A stretch of DNA of 64,000 bases, taken from Alicyclobacillus sacchari. Its GTDB lineage: Bacteria > Bacillota > Bacilli > Alicyclobacillales > Alicyclobacillaceae. Each line of letters begins with the position of its first letter. The first letter of the stretch is position 1. A model generated the notes under the pieces. That model had not been told where the DNA came from. It saw only the letters and a program-made list of their open reading frames with translations, and made no database searches. Positions 43,634 to 52,102 of the stretch are shown here, one piece after another. The position numbers and the translations under genes were made by a program. Where the stretch lies: contig NZ_SORF01000007.1 in assembly GCF_004366795.1 (NCBI RefSeq), positions 95,963 to 159,962 of the forward strand. Reading direction: 5' to 3'.

Positions 43634-44176
43634 TTGAAAGCTACAGGCATCGTACGGAGAATTGATGACCTCGGTCGTGTTGTAATTCCGAAGGAAATTC
43701 GACGCACGTTGCGGATCCGCGAAGGCGATCCCTTAGAAATCTTCGTCGATCGCGACGGGGAAGTCATTTTGAAGAAATACTCGCCGATTGGCGAACTCGG
43801 CGACTTTGCGAAGGAATACGCCGATTCGTTGGCGGAGACGACCGGACATATCGCTATGATTGCCGATCGCGATGTCATTATCGCAGTTGCGGGTGCTTCA
43901 AAAAAGGACTTCCTTGAGAAGCAAGTCAGCGAAGACGTCGAACAGGCAATGGAGGATCGCAAAACGGTGATCAACTCTACACCCGCCGATTACTCGATTG
44001 TCAAGGATCGAAGCGAACGATTTGGCGCACGCGTCATCGCTCCCATCATTGCCGCTGGCGATCCAATTGGCGCAGTCATCCTGGTGACGCGCGAAGAGAA
44101 TGTGCGGATGGGAGAGACTGAAACAAAGCTTGCCGAAACGGCAGCCGGCTTTCTTGGTAAACAGATGGAGCAATAA
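43634..44176 (+). CDS. spoVT: Forespore regulator SpoVT
   Basis: AbrB-type transcription factor that tunes sigma-G genes. Residues 1-52 form the swapped-hairpin DNA-binding domain (ATGIVRRIDDLGRVVIPKEI, then LRIREGDPLEIFVD), followed by a GAF domain ending ETAAGFLGKQMEQ. TTG 43634 aligns with the B. subtilis start and follows GTGAGGGA. Unlike B. subtilis, yabM does not follow; a terminator and mazG come next. Confidence 0.96.
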   Translation: MKATGIVRRIDDLGRVVIPKEIRRTLRIREGDPLEIFVDRDGEVILKKYSPIGELGDFAKEYADSLAETTGHIAMIADRDVIIAVAGASKKDFLEKQVSEDVEQAMEDRKTVINSTPADYSIVKDRSERFGARVIAPIIAAGDPIGAVILVTREENVRMGETETKLAETAAGFLGKQMEQ

Positions 44177-44220
44177 TGAAGTTGCCCGCAGGAGTTTGGA
44201 ATCGTCTGGTGTTTTTCTGA

Positions 44221-44256
44221 AAAGGCCTGTTGCAGGATTTCCCGCAACAGGCCTTT
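44221..44256 (+). terminator. Intrinsic terminator of spoVT
   Basis: AAAGGCCTGTTGC (44221-44233) pairs perfectly with GCAACAGGCCTTT (44244-44256). Confidence 0.8.
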
Positions 44257-44270
44257 CAGCGTATGGAGAT

Positions 44271-44299
44271 TTCAACTCTGGTGAAGGATTGTTTATACT
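44271..44299 (+). promoter_or_regulatory. Sigma-A promoter of mazG
   Basis: TTCAAC (44271-44276), 17-bp spacer, TATACT (44294-44299). It lies just after the spoVT terminator and implies a transcription start near 44306, which excludes the longer upstream frame of mazG. Confidence 0.6.
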
Positions 44300-44339
44300 G
44301 GCCAATGACATGTCGACGAAGGGAAAGGGCGGTTTTGTC

Positions 44340-45821
44340 GTGGGAATCGTGCATGTGGTAGGGCTCGGTCCGGGGGATGTGGACGGTTTGCCCGTTGGCA
44401 CATACCGTTTGTTACAGTCCGGATGGCCTGTAATATTGCGTACGGCTGTGCATCCGGTCGTTGCCTCGTTGCCTGAACTTGGCGTCGAGTATGAGTCGCT
44501 CGACGACATCTACGAAACGAGCGAGACGTTTGACGAGGCTTACGCGCGCATGGCTAAGCGGGTGCGGGAGCGCGCGAAAACGCACGATCACGTCATCTAC
44601 GCTGTGCCAGGGCACCCGTTGATCGCGGAGTTGAGTGTGCAGCTTCTGCTCACAACGACCGATTCCGACGTTGTGATCGAAATCGGACCGGGGCAGAGCT
44701 TTCTCGATGTTGCGGCGTCCCGTCTGCGGATCGATCCTATCGAAGGGCTGTTGTTGCTCGATGGCACGCAACCGGCGAGTCGATTGTTGAATCCGCGCGT
44801 ACATACGCTTATCGCCCAGGTCTATCAACGACAGGTGGCAACTGATGTGAAATTGAGTCTCATGGACGTTTACCCGGACGACTACCAAGTGACGGTGGTT
44901 CGTGCCGCCGGAGTCGCAGGCGAAGAGCGGCTTGAGACCGTGCCATTATATGAACTGGACAGGCTCGATTGGATCGATCATTTGACGACAGTCTACGTCC
45001 CACCGGTACAGGACGCGCAGTTGACCTGGCGCGATCCCTTTGCCGCCGTCGAGATTGTCGAGACGTTGCGGGGGCCGGATGGCTGCCCATGGGACCGAAA
45101 ACAGACGCACGAATCGCTGCGTAAGTATGTCATCGAGGAGGCGTACGAAGTCGCTGCGGCTATCGATGAGCGAGATCCGGATCATCTGGCGGAAGAGCTT
45201 GGCGATTTGCTGTTGCAGGTGTTATTGCACGCGCAGATTGCGAGCGAGGTGGGCGACTTTGACGTCCGCGACGTGTTCGCCCGGTTATCGGAGAAGTTGG
45301 TACGGCGCCATCCGCACGTGTTTGGCGAGGGAACCGCGCAATCCGTGGACGAAGTGAACGCCATTTGGGAGCGTGTAAAAGAGGAAGAGCACGCAAAACA
45401 AGAGAGTCGGCAGAGTACGCTCGCCGCTGTATCCTTTGCCGGACCTGCGCTCATGGTCGCACAGGCTGTTCAGACTGCGGCGGCGAAAGTCGGATTTGAC
45501 TGGACAAAGCTCGAGGATGTATGGGGAAAGATAAAAGAGGAAATGAATGAACTTGAAATCGAGCTTGTCCGCGATCGCAGGCGTGATGCAGCGGTGGCAG
45601 AAGAATTGGGGGACTTGCTGTTTGCGTGTGTCAATGTGGCCCGGTTTCTCCAATTGGATGCCGAGACGTTATTGGCAGAGGCGACGCGTAAGTTCATCCA
45701 TCGGTTTCAGTACGTGGAGCGGCGTGTGGCGGAAGGTAACGAATCTTGGGCAGAGATATCGCCGGAAACGCTCGATAGCTACTGGAATGAAGCAAAAATA
45801 ACGCTTCCGAGGGAAAACTAG
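44340..45821 (+). CDS. mazG: MazG-domain fusion protein YabN
   Basis: A 493-residue fusion of an N-terminal tetrapyrrole-methylase-like domain ([31 protein letters not shown]) and a C-terminal MazG nucleoside-triphosphate pyrophosphohydrolase (about 245-490; [37 protein letters not shown], repeated later). It may clear non-canonical NTPs. GTG 44340 gives the family N-terminus; the in-frame ATG 44310 is almost on the promoter start. The order mazG-(hup)-rqcP-yabP-yabQ-divIC follows Bacillus. Confidence 0.92.
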   Translation: MGIVHVVGLGPGDVDGLPVGTYRLLQSGWPVILRTAVHPVVASLPELGVEYESLDDIYETSETFDEAYARMAKRVRERAKTHDHVIYAVPGHPLIAELSVQLLLTTTDSDVVIEIGPGQSFLDVAASRLRIDPIEGLLLLDGTQPASRLLNPRVHTLIAQVYQRQVATDVKLSLMDVYPDDYQVTVVRAAGVAGEERLETVPLYELDRLDWIDHLTTVYVPPVQDAQLTWRDPFAAVEIVETLRGPDGCPWDRKQTHESLRKYVIEEAYEVAAAIDERDPDHLAEELGDLLLQVLLHAQIASEVGDFDVRDVFARLSEKLVRRHPHVFGEGTAQSVDEVNAIWERVKEEEHAKQESRQSTLAAVSFAGPALMVAQAVQTAAAKVGFDWTKLEDVWGKIKEEMNELEIELVRDRRRDAAVAEELGDLLFACVNVARFLQLDAETLLAEATRKFIHRFQYVERRVAEGNESWAEISPETLDSYWNEAKITLPREN

Positions 45822-45885
45822 CAGGATTCCTGCGGCGAAGGACGAATTAGATTCCCGACATTCCCACGAAAGGGGTATCTCGCGA

Positions 45886-46158
45886 GTGAATAAGATGGAA
45901 CTGATAAACAAGGTGGCCGAGAAGACCGGTCTGAAGAAAAAGGACGCCGAATTGGCCGTCAACAGCGTTTTCGACACCATTGAGGAAGCTCTGGCTGCGG
46001 GTGAAAAGGTGCAGGTCATCGGCTTTGGTACATTCGAGACCCGTTCGCGCGCGGCGCGCTCCGGCCGCAATCCGCAGACCGGTGAAGTCATTGAGATCCC
46101 GGCGTCTACCGTTCCTGCCTTTAAACCAGGCAACAAGCTGAAGGAGAGCACGCGGTAA
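45886..46158 (+). CDS. hup: DNA-binding protein HU
   Basis: A 90-residue histone-like protein with the HU signature [20 protein letters not shown] and the DNA-inserting proline region ([15 protein letters not shown]). It starts with GTG 45886 after GAAAGGGG; ATG 45895 is an alternative. HU is not found at this place in B. subtilis (hbs lies elsewhere). The stop lies only 3 bp from rqcP. Confidence 0.95.
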   Translation: MNKMELINKVAEKTGLKKKDAELAVNSVFDTIEEALAAGEKVQVIGFGTFETRSRAARSGRNPQTGEVIEIPASTVPAFKPGNKLKESTR

Positions 46159-46161
46159 GCC

Positions 46162-46467
46162 TTGCGCCTCGATAAGTTTCTCAAGGTATCGCGTCTCATC
46201 AAGCGTCGGACGCTGGCGAAGCAGATTTGCGACGCTGGACGTGTGAGTGTCAACGGGCGCACAGCCAAAGCATCGACAGACGTCGCGGTCGACGACGAAC
46301 TTATCATTCGCTATGGTAATAAGACCATGACGGTCGTCGTTCGCAAACTGGCCGAGAATCCACGCCGGGATGAGGCTGCTTCGCTGTATGACACCATCGC
46401 TGTGGAGACGCGCCAAGATCATGTAGATGCCGCGTTTGTCGACGACGAAGACGACGTCGCTCGTTGA
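46162..46467 (+). CDS. rqcP: RqcP (YabO), S4-domain ribosome quality control factor
   Basis: Binds stalled 50S subunits and supports alanine tailing with RqcH. The S4 domain occupies residues 1-60 (MRLDKFLKVSRLIKRRTLAK, GRVSVNGRTAKAS). The product is 101 residues, longer than the B. subtilis 86, with an acidic tail (FVDDEDDVAR). TTG 46162 is the start. A terminator follows. Confidence 0.94.
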   Translation: MRLDKFLKVSRLIKRRTLAKQICDAGRVSVNGRTAKASTDVAVDDELIIRYGNKTMTVVVRKLAENPRRDEAASLYDTIAVETRQDHVDAAFVDDEDDVAR

Positions 46468-46473
46468 GTCAGG

Positions 46474-46506
46474 GGATCGATCCGTTGCACACGGATCGGT
46501 CCTTTT
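46474..46506 (+). terminator. Intrinsic terminator of rqcP
   Basis: GGATCGATCCGT (46474-46485) pairs with ACGGATCGGTCC (46491-46502; one G-U pair), followed by TTTT. Confidence 0.85.
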
Positions 46507-46582
46507 GCATATACCGCCGTTCTATATCACAAATGCTCTCATAGACTGAAGATGGACGACTTGGGTCGATGGGGGTGGCGGT

Positions 46583-46843
46583 ATGGCTGCGGCGGAGGAA
46601 CACGATGTGCACTTGACGGGGCGCCGTGAGTTGCAAATCACGGGAGTCAAGCGCGTCGAAAGCTTTGACGTCCAGGCGTTTGAATTGTCGACCACGGCAG
46701 GCAATATGCGTATTGCAGGGCAGTCGCTGCATATGAAACAGTTTGATAGGCATGCAGGCATAGTCTGCATCGAGGGCGAGATCGGAGCCATTGTCTACGA
46801 CGATGGGAAGCAGAGGGGCTTGATGGGGCGGTTGTTGCGATGA
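46583..46843 (+). CDS. yabP: Sporulation protein YabP
   Basis: 86-residue mother-cell sporulation protein, needed with YabQ for cortex formation. It has the family core HLTGRRELQITGVKRVESFD and FELSTTAGNMRIAGQSLH. ATG 46583 follows GGGGGTGG. The stop overlaps the yabQ start (ATGA). A CATAGACT at 46540-46547 resembles a sigma-E -10, but no good -35 is at the right distance. Confidence 0.92.
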   Translation: MAAAEEHDVHLTGRRELQITGVKRVESFDVQAFELSTTAGNMRIAGQSLHMKQFDRHAGIVCIEGEIGAIVYDDGKQRGLMGRLLR

Positions 46844-47436
46844 ATACTGCGCAAAACGCCACTTATGTCGTCTGGATGGTCCTGTGTGGCATGGCCATGG
46901 GGGCGACGTTCGACTTTTACAACACCATCACGGGCGCATCGCGTTGGTTGCGCCGATTGCGGCCGCTTTTCGATCTCGCCTTTTGGCTTGTCGCCGCTGT
47001 TGTCGTATATGTTTGCACGTATCGCACCATCTCCGGTACGTTTCGCATTTGGACATTCTTGCTGCTTGTCGCTGGGTACACTTTGTATCGCCTGCTTTTG
47101 AGGCGGTGGGTCGTGGGTAGTGCCTTTGCCATTTTGCACGTGATGCGCGTCGTTGTGGTAATTTTTGGACGCGCGTTGTACATGCTGTTCGGTTTACCTG
47201 CACGATGGGCCTGGCGCTTGTTGAGCGGTTTGGCAAAGCTGTTGTACGGGCTCGGTTGTCGGTTGGAGGACGCGATTGCCAAGCTCCTGTTCATCATCCT
47301 CCTGGTACTAACGTTTCCGATCCGCCGCTATGTGGGCAAGGAAGCCGGCTGGCGGAAAAAACTTTTGCAGTGGCAAGAGGAGTTTTGGCATCTGACAGCG
47401 AAATGGTTAGGGCGTACTCGAAAGCCGATACAGTAG
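46840..47436 (+). CDS. yabQ: Spore cortex protein YabQ
   Basis: A 198-residue membrane protein needed for cortex assembly; in B. subtilis it localises to the forespore-surrounding membranes. About four hydrophobic segments are seen in the first 110 residues (for example VWMVLCGMAMGATFDFYN and DLAFWLVAAVVVYVC), followed by another (LFIILLVLTFP), then a basic tail. Coupled to yabP. Family assignment rests on motif, topology and position. Confidence 0.9.
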   Translation: MNTAQNATYVVWMVLCGMAMGATFDFYNTITGASRWLRRLRPLFDLAFWLVAAVVVYVCTYRTISGTFRIWTFLLLVAGYTLYRLLLRRWVVGSAFAILHVMRVVVVIFGRALYMLFGLPARWAWRLLSGLAKLLYGLGCRLEDAIAKLLFIILLVLTFPIRRYVGKEAGWRKKLLQWQEEFWHLTAKWLGRTRKPIQ

Positions 47437-47475
47437 TCCTCAGCTTTGTCAACGTCCATGAGGGAGCGTATACTC

Positions 47476-47820
47476 GTGCGAGCAGACCGTCAACGTTATG
47501 GTGCCGAGCAACAACCTAGAAGCCGAATCGTTCGGCATCCGTGGATGCGCGTACGCTATCTTGCGATGATCGTCATTTGTGGTTGGGCCGCAGTGTACTT
47601 TCTACATGCGGAGCGTCCTCAGTTGAAGCAACTTCAGGCCCAAAGCGTCGAGCTTCAAAATCAACTGCACCGCATACAGACACAGCAGCAAACCCTTCAA
47701 AAAGAGAAGCAACAATTGAATGATCCATCGTATATTGAAAAGTACGCAACGGAGCATCAGAATTTGGTGTTGCCAAATCAAGTTCCGTTCGATTTGCAAC
47801 CGAATGGTCATACAGGCTAA
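47476..47820 (+). CDS. divIC: Cell division protein DivIC (FtsB-like)
   Basis: Bitopic divisome protein of 114 residues. A basic N-terminus (about 25 residues) precedes one membrane helix (YLAMIVICGWAAVYFL) and a Gln/Leu-rich coiled coil (about residues 46-82), then NDPSYIEKYATEH near the end, typical for the septum initiator family. GTG 47476 follows GAGGGAG at 9 bp. The longer TTG 47446 frame has no RBS. Confidence 0.9.
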   Translation: MRADRQRYGAEQQPRSRIVRHPWMRVRYLAMIVICGWAAVYFLHAERPQLKQLQAQSVELQNQLHRIQTQQQTLQKEKQQLNDPSYIEKYATEHQNLVLPNQVPFDLQPNGHTG

Positions 47821-47962
47821 GATTGTCGTAATTCGCAGTCGGTCCTTGTGTTCCATTCTTGCAAAGAGGATATCCTGATCCAAGGATGACTCGTTGGATA
47901 GCTTCGCACTCATCAGAAATGATTCTTTCGTCTTATGCGAACAGGGAGGAACAGACGTCTTT

Positions 47963-48382
47963 ATGGCCATTGAGGTCGGCAGCAAGGTGACAGGGAAAGT
48001 TACAGGCATCACGAAGTTCGGGGCTTTCGTAACTTTGCCCGAGGGCGCAACTGGGTTGGTGCACATCTCCGAGATTTCGGACAGCTACGTGAAGGACGTC
48101 CACGACTTTTTAAAAGTCGACGACGAAGTCACCGTAAAAATCATCAGTATCGGCGGGGACGGGAAAATCGCCCTTTCCATTCGACAGGCCAATGAGTCTT
48201 CCAATAGCGGCCAATCGGGGCGTGGACACGGCGGACCGCGAGGAGGCGGCCATCGCGGCGACGGGCGGCGACCGGGTTTCGAACAAATCATGAACCGGTT
48301 TCTGAAAGACAGTGAAGAGCGCCTTTCAGCGCTTCGTCGAAATGAGAGTAAACGCGGTGGACGCGGCGGACGCCGCGGCTAA
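47963..48382 (+). CDS. yabR: S1-domain RNA-binding protein YabR
   Basis: A 139-residue protein with one S1 OB domain (residues 3-75: GSKVTGKVTGITKFGAFVTL, GLVHISEISDSYVKDV, KIALSIRQA), then an Arg/Gly-rich linker (RGHGGPRGGGHRGDGRR) and a helical/RGG tail (GGRGGRRG). The domain form equals B. subtilis YabR. ATG 47963 gives the family start after CAGGGAGGA. The RGG tail suggests extra RNA contacts. Confidence 0.92.
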   Translation: MAIEVGSKVTGKVTGITKFGAFVTLPEGATGLVHISEISDSYVKDVHDFLKVDDEVTVKIISIGGDGKIALSIRQANESSNSGQSGRGHGGPRGGGHRGDGRRPGFEQIMNRFLKDSEERLSALRRNESKRGGRGGRRG

Positions 48383-48390
48383 TGCACCAA

Positions 48391-48430
48391 CAAAACACCG
48401 GGCTTCGGAGTAAGGCCCGGTGTTTTGTTG
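48391..48430 (+). terminator. Intrinsic terminator of yabR
   Basis: CAAAACACCGGGC (48391-48403) pairs perfectly with GCCCGGTGTTTTG (48415-48427), giving an A-tract/T-tract flanked hairpin that could work on both strands. Confidence 0.9.
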
Positions 48431-48448
48431 TGGAGAGGTTGGTTTACT

Positions 48449-48658
48449 GTGGATACATACTATTTAGAATACGAGTTGTCCGACGGCCAACGCGTGATCC
48501 TAGCCTTTGATGAAGAGAACGACCGCGACGGGTGTCACATATCGCTCGATATGTACAAAGCCCAACTCGGCCCCGTCACAGAGGATGTCTTTTCGCGTAT
48601 CGTCAACAAGTTCAATGGCCGCATTGCCAGCTCACGTGAAAAACATGAAAATGGGTGA
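48449..48658 (+). CDS. 69-residue protein of unknown function
   Basis: Start GTG 48449 after GAGAGGTTGG. The product is acidic with a beta-strand-rich first half (TYYLEYELSDGQRVILAF), then CHISLDMYKAQLG and a helical end (DVFSRIVNKFNGRIA). No signal, membrane segment or metal motif is seen. It is bounded by a terminator on each side, so it is its own unit. I do not recognise the family. Confidence 0.6.
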   Translation: MDTYYLEYELSDGQRVILAFDEENDRDGCHISLDMYKAQLGPVTEDVFSRIVNKFNGRIASSREKHENG

Positions 48659-48684
48659 GGCGGCCAAATGCCGCCGCCCGTTTT
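48659..48684 (+). terminator. Terminator after the 69-residue ORF
   Basis: GGCGGC (48659-48664) pairs with GCCGCC (48670-48675), loop CAAAT, followed by CCGTTTT. It overlaps the end of the opposite-strand cmpA gene. Confidence 0.7.
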
Positions 48685-48793
48685 ATGTTCGCGTCTGGCG
48701 GTAACGGTAGAACGCTTGATTGAGCATTAGGATGGACTTTCGATCGCGATTGAGGAACGCTCGCCTGAGCTGACTGCGAAGCCATTCTGGCAT
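48683..48793 (-). CDS. cmpA: Cortex morphogenetic protein CmpA
   Basis: A 36-residue ORF on the reverse strand. It begins MPEWLRSQLRRAFLNRD and ends with LNQAFYRYRQ, matching the B. subtilis CmpA pattern (MPxWLxxQLxRAF near the start, LNxxxxxYR near the end, total 37 residues). CmpA couples cortex assembly to coat formation by delivering SpoIVA to ClpXP. The start ATG at 48793 follows GAGGTGA. It lies between the unknown 69-residue gene and comEB. Identity is by recollected family pattern, not by alignment. Confidence 0.75.
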   Translation of the reverse strand: MPEWLRSQLRRAFLNRDRKSILMLNQAFYRYRQTRT

Positions 48794-48919
48794 TCCACTT
48801 CACCTCGCCCATCGCGGCGTATGCCGCGGTTCTTCGGTGTTTGTTGTTAGTCTACGCACAATGCCTCGAATCTGCGCCCAGAATCCGCATTCTTCAACCT
48901 CGAACGCCGAAAATCGACG

Positions 48920-49402
48920 TCATCTGTGCCCTTCGCGAAGGTCGACGAGAAGGTCGAGCCTGCTTACAACCTGCTCGACGAGAATCCCCGCTTTGTTCAA
49001 CAGTTCCTGTGCATAGGGATCTGGTCGATATTCAACTTCATAAAACACCCTGGAAATTCCGGCTTGGATCAGGCTTTTGGTGCAGTGTAGGCACGGCGTA
49101 TGTGTCACGTACAAGTCTGCGCCTTCGGTGGAAATACCAAAGCGGGCACACTGCAGCAGCGCGTTCTGTTCGGCATGGACAGCCCGAACACAATGTCCCC
49201 CAATCACTTTACATCCGACGTCCAGACAGTGTTCATCGCCGTGGATGCTTCCGTTGTAGCCACTGGCAATCATGCGTTTTTCGCGCACAAGAACACATCC
49301 CACAGCGAGTCGGGGGCATGTCGATCTCGCCGCCATCACCCGACTCTGGGATGCGAAGAACGTGTGCCAGTCCATGCGTTCGCGCGATGGTGTCTGTTCC
49401 AT
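48920..49402 (-). CDS. comEB: ComEB-type dCMP deaminase family protein
   Basis: A 160-residue zinc-dependent cytidine/dCMP deaminase. Zinc ligands and the catalytic Glu are seen in VHAEQNALLQCARFG and TPCLHCTKSLIQAG; an additional Cys/His cluster (GDEHCLDVGCKVIGGHC) is typical of dCMP deaminases with a second zinc site. It resembles ComEB, normally in the comE operon, which is not present here. ATG 49402 follows AAAGGGAGA. Its promoter region backs onto that of spoIIE. Confidence 0.88.
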   Translation of the reverse strand: MEQTPSRERMDWHTFFASQSRVMAARSTCPRLAVGCVLVREKRMIASGYNGSIHGDEHCLDVGCKVIGGHCVRAVHAEQNALLQCARFGISTEGADLYVTHTPCLHCTKSLIQAGISRVFYEVEYRPDPYAQELLNKAGILVEQVVSRLDLLVDLREGHR

Positions 49403-49474
49403 GTCGCTTTCTCCCTTTCTCATGCGAACCTTCGCACATCATGTCACAATTTTTGTTCCCCCCACGGACGCCGT

Positions 49475-49508
49475 TTGACAAATTATTCAGGCATACCACC
49501 CGTATAAT
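49475..49508 (+). promoter_or_regulatory. Spo0A-type sigma-A promoter of spoIIE (22-bp spacer)
   Basis: TTGACA at 49475-49480 and TATAAT at 49503-49508, both perfect, but 22 bp apart. Such long spacers mark Spo0A-activated promoters (spoIIG, spoIIE). TTTGACA itself is a 6/7 match to the reversed 0A box; a weaker TGTCACA lies at 49442-49448. Confidence 0.8.
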
Positions 49509-49541
49509 GGCCATACACATTCGAGGAGGGAGTTACGTCTC

Positions 49542-51998
49542 ATGGTCCAACTCTCATCGCTTCATAAGCGCCATCAGAACCAACAAGCGCCCGTTCGTAC
49601 GGCGGTCTCCCCACGGTGGACTTGGCGGGCGTGGCGGCGCGTCGCCCTGTTGGCTGTACTTGGCTTATTGCTCGGACGAGCCAACATCGATCACGTCGTC
49701 TCCCCATTTGGCCTTGCTTATTTCGCCGTACTTGCCGAGATCGCAGGCCAACGCCGCGCTTGGCCTGCCTATGCGGCCGTCATCGGAGCGCTGACCACAG
49801 GTATCGACAGTGGCTTTTTGATGTTTGTTTCTCTCGTTTTGTACAAGCTCGTTCGGCGCTTTGTGATTCGCCGTCCATCCACCGACTTCATGTGGATCCC
49901 GATTGCCGCAGGCGGAGTTGGCTTCTTGGCGAAACTCGGGATGTATGGCACCGGAATCACCGGGCTCGAAGTGCTTGTGAGCTTCGCCGAAGGCGCTTTG
50001 GTCACCATATTATCGCTGATCTTCATCCAGTGCATGAACTTGTTTGTCGGTCAGGAAACCTCGCGAACATTGCGCTATGAACAACTCTTAAGTGTCATCA
50101 TTTTGATTGCCTCCGTGATCATGGGGTTTGATGGTCTGCAGGTGCATGGAATACCCGTTGCGCTCGTTGCCGTCGACTGGTTGGTGCTCGTCATGAGTGC
50201 TGGTGGGATGGGTATGTGTGCTGCGGGCGCCATTGCTGTGAGCATGCTCACGCTGCTGAACCACCAGTCTTCGCTGCCAGAAGTCGCGATCTTTGGATTT
50301 GCGGGGCTATTGTGCGGGTTGTTGCGCGATACGCACAAGGTTTTGATCGCGTTGTCGTTTGTGCTGGCGACGACCGTTTTGACACTCACCTATGCACATG
50401 GATATACGCTGCTTTTGGATCAGATGATGGCCGCTGTTGTCGCTTCCATCGGTTTTCTGGCCACACCAGCAAGCCTGTCTCGCGAATTGCGCTCGTTCGT
50501 GCCTGGCACCACGGAGCACTCGGCGGAGGAGCGTGCCCGCGCTCATCGCGTTCACGCTCTTCTGACGGAGAAGATCAGCGAGGTTAGTCTGGTTTTCGAT
50601 GAACTTTCGGAGAGCTTCGCCGATACAAACGACAGCGAATTTCAGACGGCTCAGCAGCTTGTCACACAAATGGTCGAGGCGACTCGGCAGACGGTATGTT
50701 CGTTGTGTCCAAGGCGATCGCGCTGCTGGGAGAAAGAGAGCGTGCAAACGTATCACGCCATCGCCAATACGCTGCGCAATCTCGAAATGTCCGGCGGACG
50801 TCGCGCCGTTCCCAGCCAAGAGTTGCGCGAACGATGCATCCGTCTCGATCCGTTGATTGGTACGCTGCGGTACAACCTCGACATCACGCACCGCGACGCA
50901 AAGTGGTTACAGAAGCTGCGCGAGCAACGGACCTTGCTATCGGCTCAACTCTCCGGGGTGGCAGAAGTCGTGCGCACCATGGCTCGTGAGCTGGATGCCG
51001 AACAACAGACACTATTGTCCGATGAGGAGCAAATCTTAGGAGCTTTGGAACAGCTCGGACTATACGTTGACGATGTGCACATCGTCAGTCTGGAACCTGG
51101 CAAGGTCGAGATCGAAGTCGTGCAGCCGACCGAGGGGGCGTACGAGACGGCAGCGAAGATGATTGCGCCGCTATTGTCCGGTGTGTTGGGCGAACACATC
51201 TCCGTTTCCCATGTGCATGTGTCCGAAGGGGGAGGACCATGCACGAGCGTCTTCGCTTCGGCGCGCTTGTTCCAGGTGAACACCGCGGTTGCTGCCGTTG
51301 CCCGCGACGGTCGCTTGGTTTCCGGGGACACTCATACGACTGTCGATCTCGGTAATGGGCGCTACGCCGTGGCTGTCAGCGACGGCATGGGCAACGGCGA
51401 GCGCGCACGCCAGGAATCGAAAGCGGCCATCGATCTGTTAAAAAAGTTGATGAAAGCTGGCTTTGACGAGAAACTGGCCATCCGCACCGTCAATTCGACC
51501 CTGTTACTGCGATCTCGAGACGAGATGTTCACGACCCTGGACATGGCGTTGATCGACCTATTCAACGCGAAGGCGGAGTTCTTAAAGGTCGGCTCGGCCC
51601 CCAGCTATGTGAAACGGGGCGACGAGGTGATCGAAATTACCGGCAGCAACGTACCTATTGGCATTCTGCAGGACATCGAGGTGCAGGCGATTGAGCAGCA
51701 GTTGTATCCGGGCGATATCCTCATCCTCGTCTCGGACGGCCTGTACGACGCTCCACCGCATCGGTACGACGGTGACAGCTGGTTAAAGCAGGCGATTGCG
51801 GATCTTGCGGTGATGGAACCGCAGGCGATTGCCGATGAACTCATTGAACACGCGGTGCGGATGAATCACGGGCTTGTGCGCGATGATATGACCGTTGTCG
51901 TGGCCGTTGTCGAACGCAGTCAAGAGGAGTGGGCGGCCATCAAACTGCCGAACATCCCGAGTCTGCGCAAACCACACAAGAACAGGCGCGGCGCTTAA
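49542..51998 (+). CDS. spoIIE: Stage II sporulation protein E (SpoIIAA-P phosphatase)
   Basis: PP2C-type phosphatase that activates sigma-F in the forespore and interacts with FtsZ at the polar septum. The 818-residue protein has about ten N-terminal membrane helices (residues 30-310), a central coiled/FtsZ-interacting region (about 320-590) with a CSLCPRRSRCW cluster, and a C-terminal PP2C domain (VAVSDGMGNGERAR, LVSDGLYDA, DDMTVVVAVVE). ATG 49542 follows GAGGAGGGA. Preceded by a Spo0A-type promoter. Confidence 0.96.
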   Translation: MVQLSSLHKRHQNQQAPVRTAVSPRWTWRAWRRVALLAVLGLLLGRANIDHVVSPFGLAYFAVLAEIAGQRRAWPAYAAVIGALTTGIDSGFLMFVSLVLYKLVRRFVIRRPSTDFMWIPIAAGGVGFLAKLGMYGTGITGLEVLVSFAEGALVTILSLIFIQCMNLFVGQETSRTLRYEQLLSVIILIASVIMGFDGLQVHGIPVALVAVDWLVLVMSAGGMGMCAAGAIAVSMLTLLNHQSSLPEVAIFGFAGLLCGLLRDTHKVLIALSFVLATTVLTLTYAHGYTLLLDQMMAAVVASIGFLATPASLSRELRSFVPGTTEHSAEERARAHRVHALLTEKISEVSLVFDELSESFADTNDSEFQTAQQLVTQMVEATRQTVCSLCPRRSRCWEKESVQTYHAIANTLRNLEMSGGRRAVPSQELRERCIRLDPLIGTLRYNLDITHRDAKWLQKLREQRTLLSAQLSGVAEVVRTMARELDAEQQTLLSDEEQILGALEQLGLYVDDVHIVSLEPGKVEIEVVQPTEGAYETAAKMIAPLLSGVLGEHISVSHVHVSEGGGPCTSVFASARLFQVNTAVAAVARDGRLVSGDTHTTVDLGNGRYAVAVSDGMGNGERARQESKAAIDLLKKLMKAGFDEKLAIRTVNSTLLLRSRDEMFTTLDMALIDLFNAKAEFLKVGSAPSYVKRGDEVIEITGSNVPIGILQDIEVQAIEQQLYPGDILILVSDGLYDAPPHRYDGDSWLKQAIADLAVMEPQAIADELIEHAVRMNHGLVRDDMTVVVAVVERSQEEWAAIKLPNIPSLRKPHKNRRGA

Positions 51999-52016
51999 AA
52001 GGCCGCGCTTTTTTTT
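51986..52016 (+). terminator. Intrinsic terminator of spoIIE
   Basis: GCGCGGC (51986-51992) pairs with GCCGCGC (52002-52008), then eight T. The spoIIE stop codon lies in the loop. Confidence 0.9.
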
Positions 52017-52102
52017 ACAAGCGAATCTACTCTCTTTTTTGGAATGAACCACCCGTTCATCGGCGATACTGGCAACTAGCTAGAAATACGGAGGTGGATT
52101 CG

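Noticed and set aside
44100..44339. Upstream extension of MazG into spoVT
   Set aside because: A terminator and a sigma-A promoter lie in this stretch; GTG 44340 matches the family start.
46521..46547. Sigma-E promoter before yabP
   Set aside because: The -10 CATAGACT is fair, but the nearest -35-like element is 2-3 bp too close, so it was not listed as a feature.
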